From Microbulbifer agarilyticus (GTDB taxonomy: Bacteria > Pseudomonadota > Gammaproteobacteria > Pseudomonadales > Cellvibrionaceae): DNA of 64,000 bases. A program made the translations under genes and the position numbers. This document shows positions 28,919-38,935 of the stretch, piece after piece (the stretch's first letter is position 1; the number at the start of each line of letters is the position of its first letter). The stretch covers positions 3,839,501-3,903,500 of the forward strand of contig NZ_CP019650.1 in the NCBI RefSeq assembly GCF_001999945.1. Direction: 5' to 3'. The notes under the pieces are model-generated. The model did not search any database. It saw only the letters and a program-made list of their open reading frames with translations, and was not told where the DNA came from.

Positions 28919-30469
28919 ATGTATCAACTGGAAATTATCCCGGGCCAATTGAGCCTGGAACAACTGCGCCGCGTTGCACGGGAACCGGTGCAGCTGTCGC
29001 TACACAAAGACGCCCACGCGGCCATCAAGGCCTCGGCAAAAACCGTGGCGGATGTGATCGAACAGGGCCGCACCGTATACGGCATCAATACCGGATTTGG
29101 CCTGCTGGCCAACACCCGTATCGAAAAGAAAGACCTGGAAACCCTGCAGCGCGCCATCGTACTGTCGCACGCGGCCGGTACCGGCAACTTTATGGATCCC
29201 AACACCGTGCGCCTGCTGATGGTATTGAAGATCAACTCCCTCGCGCGCGGTTTTTCCGGCATCCGCCTGGAAGTGATCGAGGCTCTGATCAAGCTGGTAA
29301 ACGCCGGCGTTTACCCGGCAATTCCGGAAAAAGGTTCCGTGGGTGCCTCCGGCGACCTGGCGCCGCTGTCGCATATGAGCGTGGTACTGCTTGGCGAAGG
29401 TGAGTGCTTTATCAATGGCGAACGCAAGTCTGCCGCCGAGGGCCTGAACTTTGCCGGCATGACGCCGCTGGTACTGGCGCCGAAGGAAGGGCTGGCACTG
29501 CTGAACGGTACCCAGGCCTCCACTGCCTTCACACTGGAAGGCATGTTTGCTGCGGAAGATCTGTTTGCCAGCGCGGTGGTAACCGGCGCACTGACCCTGG
29601 AAGCGGCCAAGGGCTCACGTCGCCCGTTCGACGACCGCATTCACGCAGCGCGCGGACAGGTTGCCCAGCGCGACGTCGCCGCCAGCTACCGCGACCTGCT
29701 CGGCACGGCCAGTGACATCGGCGACTCCCATGAAAACTGTGAAAAGGTGCAAGACCCCTACTCCCTGCGCTGTCAGCCACAGGTAATGGGCGCGTGCCTG
29801 CAGCAGATCCGCTTTGCCGCCGAGGTATTGCTGGCGGAAGCCAACGGTGTTTCCGATAACCCGCTAGTGTTTACCGACGAGGAAAACCCGGAAAACTCCG
29901 ACATCATTTCCGGTGGTAACTTCCACGCGGAGCCGGTAGCCATGGTTGCCGACAATTTGGCCCTGGCCATTGCCGAAATCGGTTCCCTGTCCGAGCGCCG
30001 CATGGCGCTGCTGATTGATTCCAACCTCTCCGGCTTGCCACCCTTCCTGGTGGACAACGGCGGGGTGAACTCCGGCTTTATGATTGCCCAGGTGACCTCT
30101 GCAGCGCTGGCCAGTGAAAACAAAACCTTCGCCCATCCAGCGAGCGTCGATTCACTGCCTACCTCCGCCAACCAGGAAGACCATGTTTCCATGGCCACCT
30201 TCGCCGGTCGTCGCCTGCGCGATATGGCCGACAACACTTGCGGGATTCTCGCGGTGGAATTGCTGGCCGCTTGTCAGGGCCTCGACTTCCGCGCGCCACT
30301 GAAAACCACCGACAAACTAGAAAATGCCAAGGCCGCCCTGCGCGAGCGCGTACCTTTCTATGACAAGGACCGCTACTTCGCGCCGGACATCGAAGAGGCC
30401 AAGCAACTACTGGCGAGCGCCTATTACCGCGATTATCTGGCCACAGAAATGTTGCCCAGCAATCAGTAA
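28919..30469 (+). CDS. hutH: Histidine ammonia-lyase
   Basis: Deaminates histidine to trans-urocanate using the MIO prosthetic group, which forms from an internal Ala-Ser-Gly. That triad is present in [17 protein letters not shown] near residues 139-155. The 516 residues also show [14 protein letters not shown] near 51-64 and the family stretch [15 protein letters not shown] near 419-433. The start at 28919 gives the usual N-terminus. It is last in the hutC-hutU-hutH run and is followed by a hairpin. Confidence 0.97.
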   Translation: MYQLEIIPGQLSLEQLRRVAREPVQLSLHKDAHAAIKASAKTVADVIEQGRTVYGINTGFGLLANTRIEKKDLETLQRAIVLSHAAGTGNFMDPNTVRLLMVLKINSLARGFSGIRLEVIEALIKLVNAGVYPAIPEKGSVGASGDLAPLSHMSVVLLGEGECFINGERKSAAEGLNFAGMTPLVLAPKEGLALLNGTQASTAFTLEGMFAAEDLFASAVVTGALTLEAAKGSRRPFDDRIHAARGQVAQRDVAASYRDLLGTASDIGDSHENCEKVQDPYSLRCQPQVMGACLQQIRFAAEVLLAEANGVSDNPLVFTDEENPENSDIISGGNFHAEPVAMVADNLALAIAEIGSLSERRMALLIDSNLSGLPPFLVDNGGVNSGFMIAQVTSAALASENKTFAHPASVDSLPTSANQEDHVSMATFAGRRLRDMADNTCGILAVELLAACQGLDFRAPLKTTDKLENAKAALRERVPFYDKDRYFAPDIEEAKQLLASAYYRDYLATEMLPSNQ

Positions 30470-30485
30470 TTAGTCTGCCGCCGAG

Positions 30486-30524
30486 CTTCGCTTATACGCA
30501 GTGTTCATTTGCGTATGAGCGAAG
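30486..30524. repeat. 15-bp inverted repeat after hutH
   Basis: CTTCGCTTATACGCA (30486-30500) pairs with TGCGTATGAGCGAAG (30510-30524), one mismatch, 9-nt loop. It lies in the convergent gap between hutH and the small membrane protein gene and could end transcription both ways, although no clear U-run follows. Confidence 0.6.
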
Positions 30525-30555
30525 GCCTTACTACTTATGCCTTAGCCTGCAAAGG

Positions 30556-30843
30556 TTAGCTGGCGGATACCTGCTGGGACTCGTACTTCTTCGCCAGCTT
30601 GCCGCTGAGCTTTCCCGTCACCGCCCACACCAGTAACGCTACCCAGGCAATCCACGACAGTCCTGCGGGCACATTGGCGAGAAAGATTTTCCCCAAATGC
30701 TTGCGATTGAAAAAGATCGCCAGCAGGCTCGGCAAAAACCACACCGCAAAGAAAAACACCACAAAGATCGCGGTCTGCACTGGGTCCAGTCCCGACAGTA
30801 GCTCGAGGAAATCCTGGGTTTTTTGTTCAAGGTTCGACAACAT
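30556..30843 (-). CDS. Small membrane protein of the superinfection-immunity (Imm_superinfect-like) family
   Basis: A 95-residue protein with two hydrophobic helices: VQTAIFVVFFFAVWFLPSLL near 22-41 and ANVPAGLSWIAWVALLVWAV near 56-75, joined by a short basic loop (FFNRKHLGKIF) and ending in a charged tail. The pattern of LPSLLAIF, N-x-P/A-G-L-S-W and WVALLVWA resembles the phage T4 Imm-like domain found in many bacterial genomes, where no immunity role is established. An upstream TTG (30849) is less likely than ATG 30843. The family match is from memory. Confidence 0.55.
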   Translation of the reverse strand: MLSNLEQKTQDFLELLSGLDPVQTAIFVVFFFAVWFLPSLLAIFFNRKHLGKIFLANVPAGLSWIAWVALLVWAVTGKLSGKLAKKYESQQVSAS

Positions 30844-30948
30844 AAGCAAGGTCTCTATATCTGATGGAAAATTGAATCAGGTTGTTCGATCGACGTTTGC
30901 TTTAGTACCGGTGAACAAAACTTTCTTACAACTTATTTTCTGATTTTT

Positions 30949-31581
30949 TTACTTTTCGTTGATCGCCTTATTTTCTCGCTGCCAGCGATCAATCTGCTGT
31001 GCGCTGCGCTGTATACGGCGCCAATACCACAGGCTCCACACAGCCATCGCCAGGGTAAAAACACCGAGCAGGCCAATGCTGGCTGCACTGTCTTGCCCGA
31101 AGATGGGCTCCAGCCAACCAAATTGCGACAGCCACTGCCACAGCGCAAGAATCACCAGCTCTGCTATAAACAGCAGCCATGCGAATTGCAGGGTGCGACG
31201 CTTGCGCACCAACCGCAGCCGCGCGCGCTCCAGATACGCCTGCGTGGTTTCTTCCAGCGGCGCCGACAAGCCTCGACGATTGGAGACCGAGAACGCCATT
31301 GCCCCGATCAACAACACCAGTACCAGCAGCGCACGCCACGGTGCGTCGCGCACCTCACTGGTCAGCATCAGGTAAATTCCGAAAAACCCGACCACTATTG
31401 CCGCGCCCCATTCGAGCAGCGCGTACAAGCGCATCTTCCGCTCCTCGCGACGAATCCTGCTGCGAATAACGTCTGGTACCGGCGGCGCAACTGTCGTCTG
31501 TTGCCACACTTCCGCGAGGGCCTGCAGCTCGTCATTTTCTGCCGTATCGTTTGTCAGCTTGTTGTTTGCGTCGCCACTCAT
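30949..31581 (-). CDS. Membrane protein, probable anti-sigma factor
   Basis: A 210-residue protein with a soluble acidic N-terminus (about 1-50) and four hydrophobic helices near 55-75, 83-98, 130-150 and 165-185, ending in a charged cytosolic tail. Its ATG overlaps the stop of the ECF sigma factor gene (ATGA type), the usual arrangement of sigma and anti-sigma pairs. No zinc-binding anti-sigma motif (HxxxCxxC) is present, so the role is inferred from position alone. Confidence 0.6.
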   Translation of the reverse strand: MSGDANNKLTNDTAENDELQALAEVWQQTTVAPPVPDVIRSRIRREERKMRLYALLEWGAAIVVGFFGIYLMLTSEVRDAPWRALLVLVLLIGAMAFSVSNRRGLSAPLEETTQAYLERARLRLVRKRRTLQFAWLLFIAELVILALWQWLSQFGWLEPIFGQDSAASIGLLGVFTLAMAVWSLWYWRRIQRSAQQIDRWQRENKAINEK

Positions 31582-32075
31582 ACCGTCTTACCCAATTTTG
31601 TATTCAAGCGCTCGCGGGCACGATTCAGGCGCACCGCCACATTGGATTCACTAATACCCAACACTTCGGATATCTCGCTGTAGCTGAGCCCCTCAAAGCG
31701 CAGGCTCAGTACCTGGCGCATGCCCAGTGGCAGCTGCGCCACCGCGCGCATCAGCCTCTCTGCATCCCGCGCCTGAATCAGACTGCCCTCCGGTCCCGGC
31801 CGCTCGTCACACACACTTTCCAGCAGGTCGCTGTCACCAGTGTCACGTCGTCGGACCAACTGGGTCACGCTGCGGTTGTGGGCAATGCGGTAGACAAAGG
31901 TGCGCAAGCTCGAATCGCCGCGGAAATTCGGCAGTGCCCGCCAGATGGCCATCCAGATCTCTTGCACGAGATCTTCCTGCTCCGACCGATTGCGCACGTA
32001 GCTACCCGCGACACGGGCAATACCGCCGCCGCATTCATCCACCAGCTGCTGAAAGATCTGTTCCCGAGTGTCCAA
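31578..32075 (-). CDS. ECF-family RNA polymerase sigma factor
   Basis: A 165-residue sigma-70 relative with region 2 (RNRSEQEDLVQEIWMAIWRA near 28-47 and SSLRTFVYRIAHNR near 55-68) and region 4 (LPLGMRQVLSLRFEGLSYSE then ISEVLGISESNVAVRLNRAR near 114-153). The start appears to be TTG at 32075; no ATG is available in frame. It is translationally coupled to a downstream membrane protein, probably its anti-sigma factor. The regulon is unknown. Confidence 0.88.
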   Translation of the reverse strand: MDTREQIFQQLVDECGGGIARVAGSYVRNRSEQEDLVQEIWMAIWRALPNFRGDSSLRTFVYRIAHNRSVTQLVRRRDTGDSDLLESVCDERPGPEGSLIQARDAERLMRAVAQLPLGMRQVLSLRFEGLSYSEISEVLGISESNVAVRLNRARERLNTKLGKTV

Positions 32076-32302
32076 GTTATCGTTATCTATCCGTTGAAAT
32101 GGGCCGCTGGGCCATCACTGGCAGCGGTTGATACGGGCTACTGTACCCAGCGGGACGAAAACCTTACATAAAATTTCCCGCTTTCAGCGAAAACATTACC
32201 TCCGCTACAGGTCCCGCAGTCTCTGCACCCTGGCGCCCAAATCACCCCCACCTGCGCCCCATGAAGACGACAAAGACTATTTCGGTCACATTCCGGCCCA
32301 TA

Positions 32303-32330
32303 TTGACGTTTACGTTAACGTAAACGTCAA
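32303..32330 (+). promoter_or_regulatory. LiuR operator, perfect 28-bp palindrome
   Basis: TTGACGTTTACGTT followed directly by its complement AACGTAAACGTCAA. It lies 30 nt before the liuR start, with a TAGACT -10-like box at 32332-32337. The TTTACG-CGTAAA form matches sites described for LiuR, the MerR-family regulator of leucine catabolism in gammaproteobacteria. Confidence 0.85.
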
Positions 32331-32360
32331 CTAGACTTCGGGAAGATCAGAGGACCGCAA

Positions 32361-32762
32361 ATGAACGCCACCGCCACCAATAGCGCCGACAGTTTCAGCA
32401 TTTCTGAGCTGGCCCAGGAGTTCGGGATTACCACCCGTACCATCCGCTTTTATGAAGACAAGGGGCTGATCAGCCCGGAGCGGCGTGGGCAGACACGGGT
32501 TTATTCCCCGGAAGACCGGGTGCGCCTGAAGCTAATCCTGCGCGGCAAGCGTCTGGGATTCTCTCTGGATGAGAGCCGGGAAATCATCGATATGTACGAC
32601 CCGGCCCACGGCAATGTAGAGCAGCTCAGCCGCCTGCTGGAGCGTATCGAAAGCAAGCGCGAGCAACTGCGCCAGCAGCAGCGCGATATCGAGAAGATGC
32701 TCGCGCAGCTGGATGACGCCACCGCCCGCACCCAGGCGGCCCTCAAAGAACACAGTAACTAA
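32361..32762 (+). CDS. liuR: LiuR, MerR-family regulator of branched-chain acid degradation
   Basis: A 133-residue regulator with an N-terminal MerR winged helix (ISELAQEFGITTRTIRFYED near 14-33, then GLISPERRGQTRVYS) and a long dimerisation coiled coil near 80-125. It lacks the metal-binding cysteines of metal sensors. Its position at the head of the liu genes and the palindrome upstream support LiuR. liuA begins 44 nt after its stop, so it is probably part of the operon and autoregulated. Confidence 0.9.
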   Translation: MNATATNSADSFSISELAQEFGITTRTIRFYEDKGLISPERRGQTRVYSPEDRVRLKLILRGKRLGFSLDESREIIDMYDPAHGNVEQLSRLLERIESKREQLRQQQRDIEKMLAQLDDATARTQAALKEHSN

Positions 32763-32806
32763 TTTCAACCTAATAACACTCTGACTGAGTCATCGCGGAG
32801 CAACCC

Positions 32807-33976
32807 ATGAATACGCCTTACCCAACTCTCAACTTCGGCCTCGGCGAAGACATCGAAATGCTGCGGGATATGGTCTACAAGTTCTGTCAGGCAGAACTGG
32901 CCCCGCGCGCAGCACAGATCGACGAAGACAACCTGTTTCCCGCGGATATGTGGAAGAAGTTTGGGGAACTCGGCCTGCTGGGCATGACCGTGGAGGAAGA
33001 ATACGGCGGCTCGAATATGGGTTATCTGGCCCACGCGGTGGCGATGGAAGAAATCTCGCGCGCGTCGGCCTCTGTCGGCCTGTCCTACGGCGCGCACTCC
33101 AACCTGTGTGTAAACCAGATTCGCAAGAACGGTACCCCGGAGCAGAAAGCCAAGTACCTGCCGAAGCTGTGTTCCGGTGAGCATATCGGTGCGCTGGCCA
33201 TGAGTGAACCGAACTCGGGCTCCGATGTGGTGAGCCTGCAGTTGAAGGCGGAAAAAAAGGGGGACCGTTTCATCCTGAACGGCAACAAGATGTGGATCAC
33301 CAATGGTCCGGATGCGCACACCTATGTGATCTATGCGCGTACCGAACCGGGCATCAGCTCCGGTGGTATCACGGCATTTATCGTGGAACGCGGGTTTAAA
33401 GGTTTCTCCCAGGCGCAGAAGCTGGACAAGCTCGGCATGCGCGGCTCCAACACTTGTGAGCTGGTGTTCGAGGACTGTGAGGTGCCGGAAGAGAATATTC
33501 TGGGTCAGCTAAACGGTGGCGTGCGCGTGCTGATGAGCGGCTTGGATTACGAGCGCACCATCCTCTCTGGTGGCCCGGTCGGTATTATGCAGGCGTGCAT
33601 GGATGTTGTTGTGCCGTACATTCACGAGCGCAAGCAATTTGGCAAGGCGATCGGTGAGTTCCAGCTGATGCAGGGCAAGATTGCGGATATGTATGCGGAC
33701 CTGAATGCGAGCCGCGCGTATCTGTACGCGGTGGCTCAGGCTTGTGATCGCGGTGAGGATTCGCGCAAGGATTCTGCGGCAGTAATCCTGTTTACTGCGG
33801 AACGTGCCACGCAGATGGCACTGCAGGCGATTCAGACCCTGGGCGGCAATGGCTATATCAACGAATACGCCACCGGCCGTCTGCTGCGCGATGCCAAGCT
33901 GTATGAGATTGGCGCGGGTACTTCTGAGATTCGTCGCATGTTGATCGGGCGCGAGTTGTTTAACGAGACCCGATAA
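32807..33976 (+). CDS. liuA: Isovaleryl-CoA dehydrogenase
   Basis: FAD-dependent acyl-CoA dehydrogenase that oxidises isovaleryl-CoA to 3-methylcrotonyl-CoA in leucine breakdown. The 389 residues carry [15 protein letters not shown] near 129-143, [10 protein letters not shown] near 161-170, and the C-terminal signature [20 protein letters not shown] near 345-364. The product name rests on both similarity and context, being first of the enzymes in liuABCDE. A 29-nt-arm repeat separates it from liuB. Confidence 0.94.
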   Translation: MNTPYPTLNFGLGEDIEMLRDMVYKFCQAELAPRAAQIDEDNLFPADMWKKFGELGLLGMTVEEEYGGSNMGYLAHAVAMEEISRASASVGLSYGAHSNLCVNQIRKNGTPEQKAKYLPKLCSGEHIGALAMSEPNSGSDVVSLQLKAEKKGDRFILNGNKMWITNGPDAHTYVIYARTEPGISSGGITAFIVERGFKGFSQAQKLDKLGMRGSNTCELVFEDCEVPEENILGQLNGGVRVLMSGLDYERTILSGGPVGIMQACMDVVVPYIHERKQFGKAIGEFQLMQGKIADMYADLNASRAYLYAVAQACDRGEDSRKDSAAVILFTAERATQMALQAIQTLGGNGYINEYATGRLLRDAKLYEIGAGTSEIRRMLIGRELFNETR

Positions 33977-33995
33977 CTTTTTGAAATTCCGTGGC

Positions 33996-34107
33996 GGTGC
34001 TGCCGCCGTAGCCGCTTTTCCAGACACGCCGTGAACCCATCCATGGGGGCTCTTCTAAAACATCCCTGTTTTAGAAGGTCTGGAAAAGCGGCTACGGCGA
34101 CAACACC
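33996..34107 (+). repeat. 29-nt-arm palindromic repeat, copy 4
   Basis: Arms 33996-34024 and 34079-34107 pair with 2 mismatches in 29. The 54-nt core has CCCAT/ATGGG and a perfect 10-bp hairpin CTTCTAAAAC (34052-34061)/GTTTTAGAAG (34068-34077) around loop ATCCCT. That stem sequence is unlike every other copy yet fully paired. It lies inside the liu operon, between liuA and liuB. Confidence 0.92.
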
Positions 34108-34149
34108 TTCGCATCCAGGTTCTGACTACGAATTGGCCTCGTATTTTTT

Positions 34150-35757
34150 ATGAATCAGATTCAGACCAAGATTAATTCCCGCGACCCCGCGTTTGCGGAA
34201 AACCGCGAACAGATGCAAAGCATCGTCGACGACCTGCGGGAGAAACTGGAAACCATCGCCAAGGGCGGTAGTGAGCGCGCGCGCGAGAAGCATGTATCGC
34301 GTGGCAAACTGCTCCCGCGTGATCGTATTGATGCACTGCTGGATCCCGGCAGCCCTTTCCTGGAGTTCTCACAGCTCGCCGCCTTCGATGTGTACGGTGA
34401 AGACGTGCCAGCGGCAGGAATTCTGACCGGTATCGGTACCGTATCCGGCCAGCCCTGTGTGATTGTGGCCAACGATGCAACGGTGAAGGGTGGTACCTAT
34501 TATCCGCTTACCGTGAAGAAGCACCTGCGTGCACAAGCCATTGCCGACGAGAACAATCTTCCGTGTATTTATCTGGTGGATTCTGGTGGCGCCAACCTGC
34601 CGCGGCAGGATGAGGTGTTCCCGGATCGCGAACATTTCGGGCGCATCTTCTTTAATCAGGCGAACTTGTCGGCAAAAAACATCCCGCAAATCGCGGTGGT
34701 GATGGGCAGCTGTACCGCCGGTGGTGCCTATGTGCCGGCCATGGCGGATGAGTCCATTATGGTGAAGGAACAGGCCACCATATTCCTCGCTGGCCCGCCG
34801 CTGGTAAAAGCCGCTACCGGCGAAGAGGTTACTGCCGAAGAGCTGGGTGGTGCCGAGGTACACTGTAAGACTTCCGGGGTTTCCGATCACTTCGCCAACA
34901 ACGATACCCATGCGCTGCAGATCGCGCGCAATTCTGTGGCCAAGTTGAACCGAGTCAAGAGTCCGGGTCTGGACATCAAGAAACCGATCGAGCCGATATA
35001 CCCGCCAGAAGATATCTACGGAATTGTGCCGACGGATTCACGCCAGCCTTTCGACGTGCGCGAGATTATCGCGCGCGTGGTGGACGGTTCTGAGTTTGAC
35101 GAATTCAAAGCGATGTACGGCACCACTCTGGTGACCGGCTTTGCGCGTATTCACGGTTACCCGGTGGGCATCGTCGCCAACAACGGCATCCTGTTTGCCG
35201 AGAGCGCACAAAAAGGGGCGCACTTTATTGAGTTGTGTGCACAGCGCAACATTCCGCTGGTATTCCTGCAGAACATCACCGGCTTTATGGTGGGCAAGCA
35301 ATATGAAGCCGGCGGTATCGCCAAGCACGGCGCCAAGATGGTGACCGCTGTGGCCACCGCCAAGGTACCCAAGATCACGATTTTGATCGGCGGCTCTTTC
35401 GGTGCCGGCAACTATGGCATGTGCGGCCGAGCCTACGACCCCAACTTCCTGTTTATGTGGCCCAACGCGCGTATCTCCGTAATGGGCGGTGAACAGGCAG
35501 CCGGCGTACTCGCGCAGGTCAAGAACGACCAGATGGCGGCAAAAGGCGAGAGCTGGAGCGAGGAAGAAATCGCCAAGTTCAAGCAGCCGATCATCGACGA
35601 TTACGAACACCAGGGGCACCCTTACTACGCGTCGGCACGCCTGTGGGACGACGGTGTGATCGACCCCAAAGATACCCGCACGGTACTGGGTTTGTGCTTG
35701 GCCGCGGCCACCCACAAAGAACCCGAGGAAACCAAGTTCGGCGTTTTCCGCATGTAG
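34150..35757 (+). CDS. liuB: Methylcrotonyl-CoA carboxylase carboxyltransferase (beta) subunit
   Basis: Transfers the carboxyl group from biotin to 3-methylcrotonyl-CoA. The 535 residues form two crotonase-like halves, with SARE/KLxxRxRID-type text near 38-60 ([20 protein letters not shown]), [16 protein letters not shown] near 138-153 and [18 protein letters not shown] near 416-433, typical of methylcrotonyl rather than propionyl carboxylases. It works with the biotin-carrying LiuD encoded downstream. liuC follows after 51 nt. Confidence 0.96.
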   Translation: MNQIQTKINSRDPAFAENREQMQSIVDDLREKLETIAKGGSERAREKHVSRGKLLPRDRIDALLDPGSPFLEFSQLAAFDVYGEDVPAAGILTGIGTVSGQPCVIVANDATVKGGTYYPLTVKKHLRAQAIADENNLPCIYLVDSGGANLPRQDEVFPDREHFGRIFFNQANLSAKNIPQIAVVMGSCTAGGAYVPAMADESIMVKEQATIFLAGPPLVKAATGEEVTAEELGGAEVHCKTSGVSDHFANNDTHALQIARNSVAKLNRVKSPGLDIKKPIEPIYPPEDIYGIVPTDSRQPFDVREIIARVVDGSEFDEFKAMYGTTLVTGFARIHGYPVGIVANNGILFAESAQKGAHFIELCAQRNIPLVFLQNITGFMVGKQYEAGGIAKHGAKMVTAVATAKVPKITILIGGSFGAGNYGMCGRAYDPNFLFMWPNARISVMGGEQAAGVLAQVKNDQMAAKGESWSEEEIAKFKQPIIDDYEHQGHPYYASARLWDDGVIDPKDTRTVLGLCLAAATHKEPEETKFGVFRM

Positions 35758-35808
35758 AATGTTGGCTGCGCTGGCTAACCCTCTACCTATACGAATTAAG
35801 GAAAGAAC

Positions 35809-36606
35809 ATGACCGATAAAATGCTGTGCGAGATCGATAACGAAGGCGTCGCGACGGTAACCCTGAACCGTCCCGAGATTCACAATGCCTTTGACGACGA
35901 TCTGATTCGCCAGCTGGGCGAGACCTTCGACAAGCTCGCCAATAGCGGCGGCGTACGCGCGCTGATTCTCGCCTCCAACGGCAAAAGCTTCTCCGCTGGC
36001 GCCGACCTGAACTGGATGAAGCGCATGGCGGAGTACAGCGAAGAGCAAAACCGCGAAGACGCAGCGGCGCTCGCGGCCATGCTGCACAAACTGGATCAAT
36101 TCCCCGCACCGACCATCGCGCGCGTGCAGGGTGCAGCTTTTGGTGGCGCCGTTGGATTGGTGAGCTGCTGCGATATCGCCATTGCCACCGAACGTGCCAG
36201 CTTCTGCCTGAGCGAAGTGAAAATCGGCCTGCTGCCCGCCACCATCAGCCCCTATGTGATCAACGCTATCGGCGCGCGTCAGGCACGCCGCTACTTCGTC
36301 ACCGCCGAGCGCTTTTCCGCAGCGCGTGCCCAGGAAATCGGGCTGGTTTCGGAAGTGGTTGCAGAAGGCGATCTGGACCTGACCGTACAGAAACTGGTGA
36401 ACAGTATTACCGACAACGGTCCCAACGCCGTCACCATGGCCAAGCAGCTGGCCATGTCCATGTCCAACCGGGTAATCAATTCGGAACTCCAGGGCCAGAC
36501 CAGTGCACTGATTGCCGCCGTGCGGGTTTCCCCGGAAGGCCAGGAAGGATTGAGTGCGTTCTTGGAAAAACGCGCACCCAGTTGGATGAACACCAGCGAA
36601 GACTGA
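35809..36606 (+). CDS. liuC: Methylglutaconyl-CoA hydratase
   Basis: Crotonase-family hydratase of 265 residues converting 3-methylglutaconyl-CoA to HMG-CoA. The crotonase signature is visible at FSAGADLNWMKRMAEY near 62-77 (oxyanion-hole part) and VQGAAFGGAVGLVSCCDIAIA near 105-125. The start ATG follows AAGGAAAG. The order liuB-liuC-liuD matches other gammaproteobacterial liu operons. The general enoyl-CoA hydratase function cannot be excluded by sequence alone; context decides. Confidence 0.92.
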   Translation: MTDKMLCEIDNEGVATVTLNRPEIHNAFDDDLIRQLGETFDKLANSGGVRALILASNGKSFSAGADLNWMKRMAEYSEEQNREDAAALAAMLHKLDQFPAPTIARVQGAAFGGAVGLVSCCDIAIATERASFCLSEVKIGLLPATISPYVINAIGARQARRYFVTAERFSAARAQEIGLVSEVVAEGDLDLTVQKLVNSITDNGPNAVTMAKQLAMSMSNRVINSELQGQTSALIAAVRVSPEGQEGLSAFLEKRAPSWMNTSED

Positions 36607-36648
36607 AAAGCACAGCAAAGCTTACGCAGTACAGAAGCCTAAATTGAA

Positions 36649-36759
36649 GGCCGGGTAGCGGAGGCGAGTTTTCAGGATCGTCGCAAACAGGAAGTTTGCG
36701 ACGAAGCGCCCAGGGATGGGTTCACAGCGCTCCTGAAAACTCGCCTCCGCTACACGGCC
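36649..36759 (-). repeat. 29-nt-arm palindromic repeat, copy 5
   Basis: Arms 36649-36677 and 36731-36759 pair with 1 mismatch in 29. The 53-nt core has the hairpin CGTCGCAAAC/GTTTGCGACG followed by AGCGCCCAGGGATGGG, the reverse orientation of copy 1. The left flank GCTTACGCAGT then AATTGAAGG is shared with copy 9 in reverse. It lies between liuC and liuD. Confidence 0.93.
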
Positions 36760-36817
36760 GCCAGAAAAGCCGGAACAGAGCTCCACCAAGAGCGCGAAAA
36801 ACCAAACAGAGCCAGCC

Positions 36818-38821
36818 ATGATTCGCAAACTGCTGATCGCCAACCGCGGCGAAATTGCCTGTCGCATTATCCGTACCGCACGCCGTCTCGGCATTGCCAC
36901 TGTCGCGGTCTATTCCGATGCAGACGCCAATGCCCTGCACGTACAGCAAGCCGACGAAGCCGTGCACCTAGGCCCCGCGCCCGCAAAAGAATCCTATCTG
37001 GACATCGACAAGGTCCTCGACGCAGCCAAACGCACCGGCGCCGACGCCATTCATCCGGGCTACGGCTTCCTGTCAGAGAATGCGCACTTCTGCCGCGCCT
37101 GTGAAGAAGCCGGCATTATCTTTGTCGGTCCTCCCGCCGGCGCCATCGAAGCCATGGGCTCCAAGTCCGCCGCCAAGCGCATTATGGAAGAGGCCAATGT
37201 GCCACTGGTCCCGGGCTACCACGGCCAGAGCCAGGACCCAGGTATTCTCGAAGGTCACGCCAACCGCATTGGCTATCCCGTTCTGTTGAAGGCAGCCGCC
37301 GGCGGCGGCGGCAAAGGCATGCGCCGTGTAGACAAGCCAGACGAGTTCCACGCCGCACTCGAAGCCGCCAAGCGCGAAGCGCAGAACGCCTTCAGTGATG
37401 ACATCATGCTCATCGAACGCTACGTGGTGAATCCGCGCCATGTGGAAATTCAGGTGTTCTGCGACAAACAGGGCAAAGGGGTTTACCTGTTTGAACGCGA
37501 CTGCTCCGTACAGCGCCGCCATCAGAAAGTGGTGGAAGAAGCCCCAGCGCCAGGCCTGCCAACAGAAACCCGCAAAAAAATGGGCGAGGCCGCGCTGCGC
37601 GCCGCGCACGCAATCGGCTATGTCGGTGCCGGCACCGTGGAATTCCTGTTGGATGCCGGTGGCTCTTTCTACTTTATGGAAATGAATACCCGCCTGCAGG
37701 TAGAGCACCCCGTCACCGAGATGATTACCGGGCAGGACCTGGTGGCATGGCAGCTCGCCGTCGCCGCCGGCGATCCCCTGCCACTTGCACAGGACGACCT
37801 GCATATCGTCGGCCACGCATTTGAAGTGCGCATTTACGCGGAAGATCCGGACAACGATTTCCTGCCGGCCACCGGCAAGCTGTTACGCCACCAGCCGCCG
37901 CCGGAAACCCAATCCGTGCGCGTGGATACCGGCGTGCAGACCGGCGATGAAATCAGCGTGCACTACGACCCGATGATCTCCAAGCTCATCGTGCATGGCA
38001 GTAACCGCCGCGAAGCGCTGGCAAAACTCGATCGCGCGCTGCAGCACTACCAGATTGCCGGCCTGCGCCACAATATTGAATTTTTGCGCAGGGTGATCAA
38101 TCACACCGCGTTTGTGAACGGCCGCGTGAACACCCATTTTATTGAGGATCACGAACAGGAAATCCTGCAACAGGAGCAGCAACTGCGTTCGCAGCAGTGT
38201 GCTGCCATTGCCGTGTTTCTTGCCCATCGCGAAACCCGCGATCAGCACCGCTCCGCCCCCAAGGCAGACACGCACTCACCGTGGCACAGCGGTAACAACT
38301 GGCGCAACGGCCTGACGGTGTGGCGCAACCAGACGGTGGAAGTACACGGGCGCGAAATCGAGATTCATTTTTCCGGCGGTGAGCAAAACCTGCACTGGCG
38401 ATGCAACTCGGCCGTCGACAATCAGAGCGGTACCGTTTCCGCGCTGCACGGCCAGGGAGTCGCCGTACTGGACGGACGCCGGGTGAATTATTCCAGCGTA
38501 TCCCACGATAATGAAGGCACGGTATTCGTCAGCGGCGAGCAGGTCGACTTCAAAATCCTGCCACCGGATATCGGCGAAGGAACCGATGCGGCACACGGAC
38601 TGGAAGCGCCGATGAACGGCACCATTGTCACCCTACTGGTGGAGCCCGGCGCACAAGTCGCACAGGACGAACCGCTGCTGGTAATGGAAGCGATGAAGAT
38701 GGAACACACCTTGCGCGCACCGGCGGACGGCACCGTGACCCAATTCTTTTGCGCACCGGGCGAACTAGTCGACGGTGGCAGCCTGCTGATCGATTTCAGC
38801 AGTGAGACAGTCGAGACCTAA
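36818..38821 (+). CDS. liuD: Methylcrotonyl-CoA carboxylase biotin-carrying (alpha) subunit
   Basis: Biotin carboxylase joined to a biotin carrier domain, 667 residues. The N-terminal ATP-grasp carboxylase starts RKLLIANRGEIACRIIRTAR near 3-22, with the ATP loop AAAGGGGKGMRRV near 160-172 and the catalytic EMNTRLQVEHPVTE near 287-300. The C-terminal lipoyl-type domain holds the biotinylated lysine in VMEAMKMEHTLRAP near 622-635. About 150 residues between them match the subunit-contact (BT-like) region. Partner of LiuB. Confidence 0.96.
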   Translation: MIRKLLIANRGEIACRIIRTARRLGIATVAVYSDADANALHVQQADEAVHLGPAPAKESYLDIDKVLDAAKRTGADAIHPGYGFLSENAHFCRACEEAGIIFVGPPAGAIEAMGSKSAAKRIMEEANVPLVPGYHGQSQDPGILEGHANRIGYPVLLKAAAGGGGKGMRRVDKPDEFHAALEAAKREAQNAFSDDIMLIERYVVNPRHVEIQVFCDKQGKGVYLFERDCSVQRRHQKVVEEAPAPGLPTETRKKMGEAALRAAHAIGYVGAGTVEFLLDAGGSFYFMEMNTRLQVEHPVTEMITGQDLVAWQLAVAAGDPLPLAQDDLHIVGHAFEVRIYAEDPDNDFLPATGKLLRHQPPPETQSVRVDTGVQTGDEISVHYDPMISKLIVHGSNRREALAKLDRALQHYQIAGLRHNIEFLRRVINHTAFVNGRVNTHFIEDHEQEILQQEQQLRSQQCAAIAVFLAHRETRDQHRSAPKADTHSPWHSGNNWRNGLTVWRNQTVEVHGREIEIHFSGGEQNLHWRCNSAVDNQSGTVSALHGQGVAVLDGRRVNYSSVSHDNEGTVFVSGEQVDFKILPPDIGEGTDAAHGLEAPMNGTIVTLLVEPGAQVAQDEPLLVMEAMKMEHTLRAPADGTVTQFFCAPGELVDGGSLLIDFSSETVET

Positions 38822-38827
38822 CAGCCC

Positions 38828-38881
38828 ACGTACAGCGAGCCAGGCACAGCAAGCCATGTACAGCAAGCCATGTACAGCAGG
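38828..38881 (+). repeat. Tandem array of a 14-nt unit, about 3.9 copies
   Basis: Units ACGTACAGCGAGCC, AGGCACAGCAAGCC, ATGTACAGCAAGCC and a partial ATGTACAGCAGG follow each other between liuD and liuE. Since 14 is not a multiple of three the array is not a coding repeat. Confidence 0.75.
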
Positions 38882-38935
38882 TGGGGCGACCCGCCAAGCG
38901 CAACCAGTGAAGAATACCCAACGAGGTTCAAGGCA

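Noticed and set aside
33996..34107. Palindromic repeats as integron attC sites or CRISPR repeats
   Set aside because: No GTTRRRY-type core sites, no integrase or cassette structure, and no regular spacing of direct repeats.
35038..36618. 526-codon minus-strand frame opposite liuB and liuC
   Set aside because: It spans two well-identified genes on the opposite strand and results from third-position GC bias.
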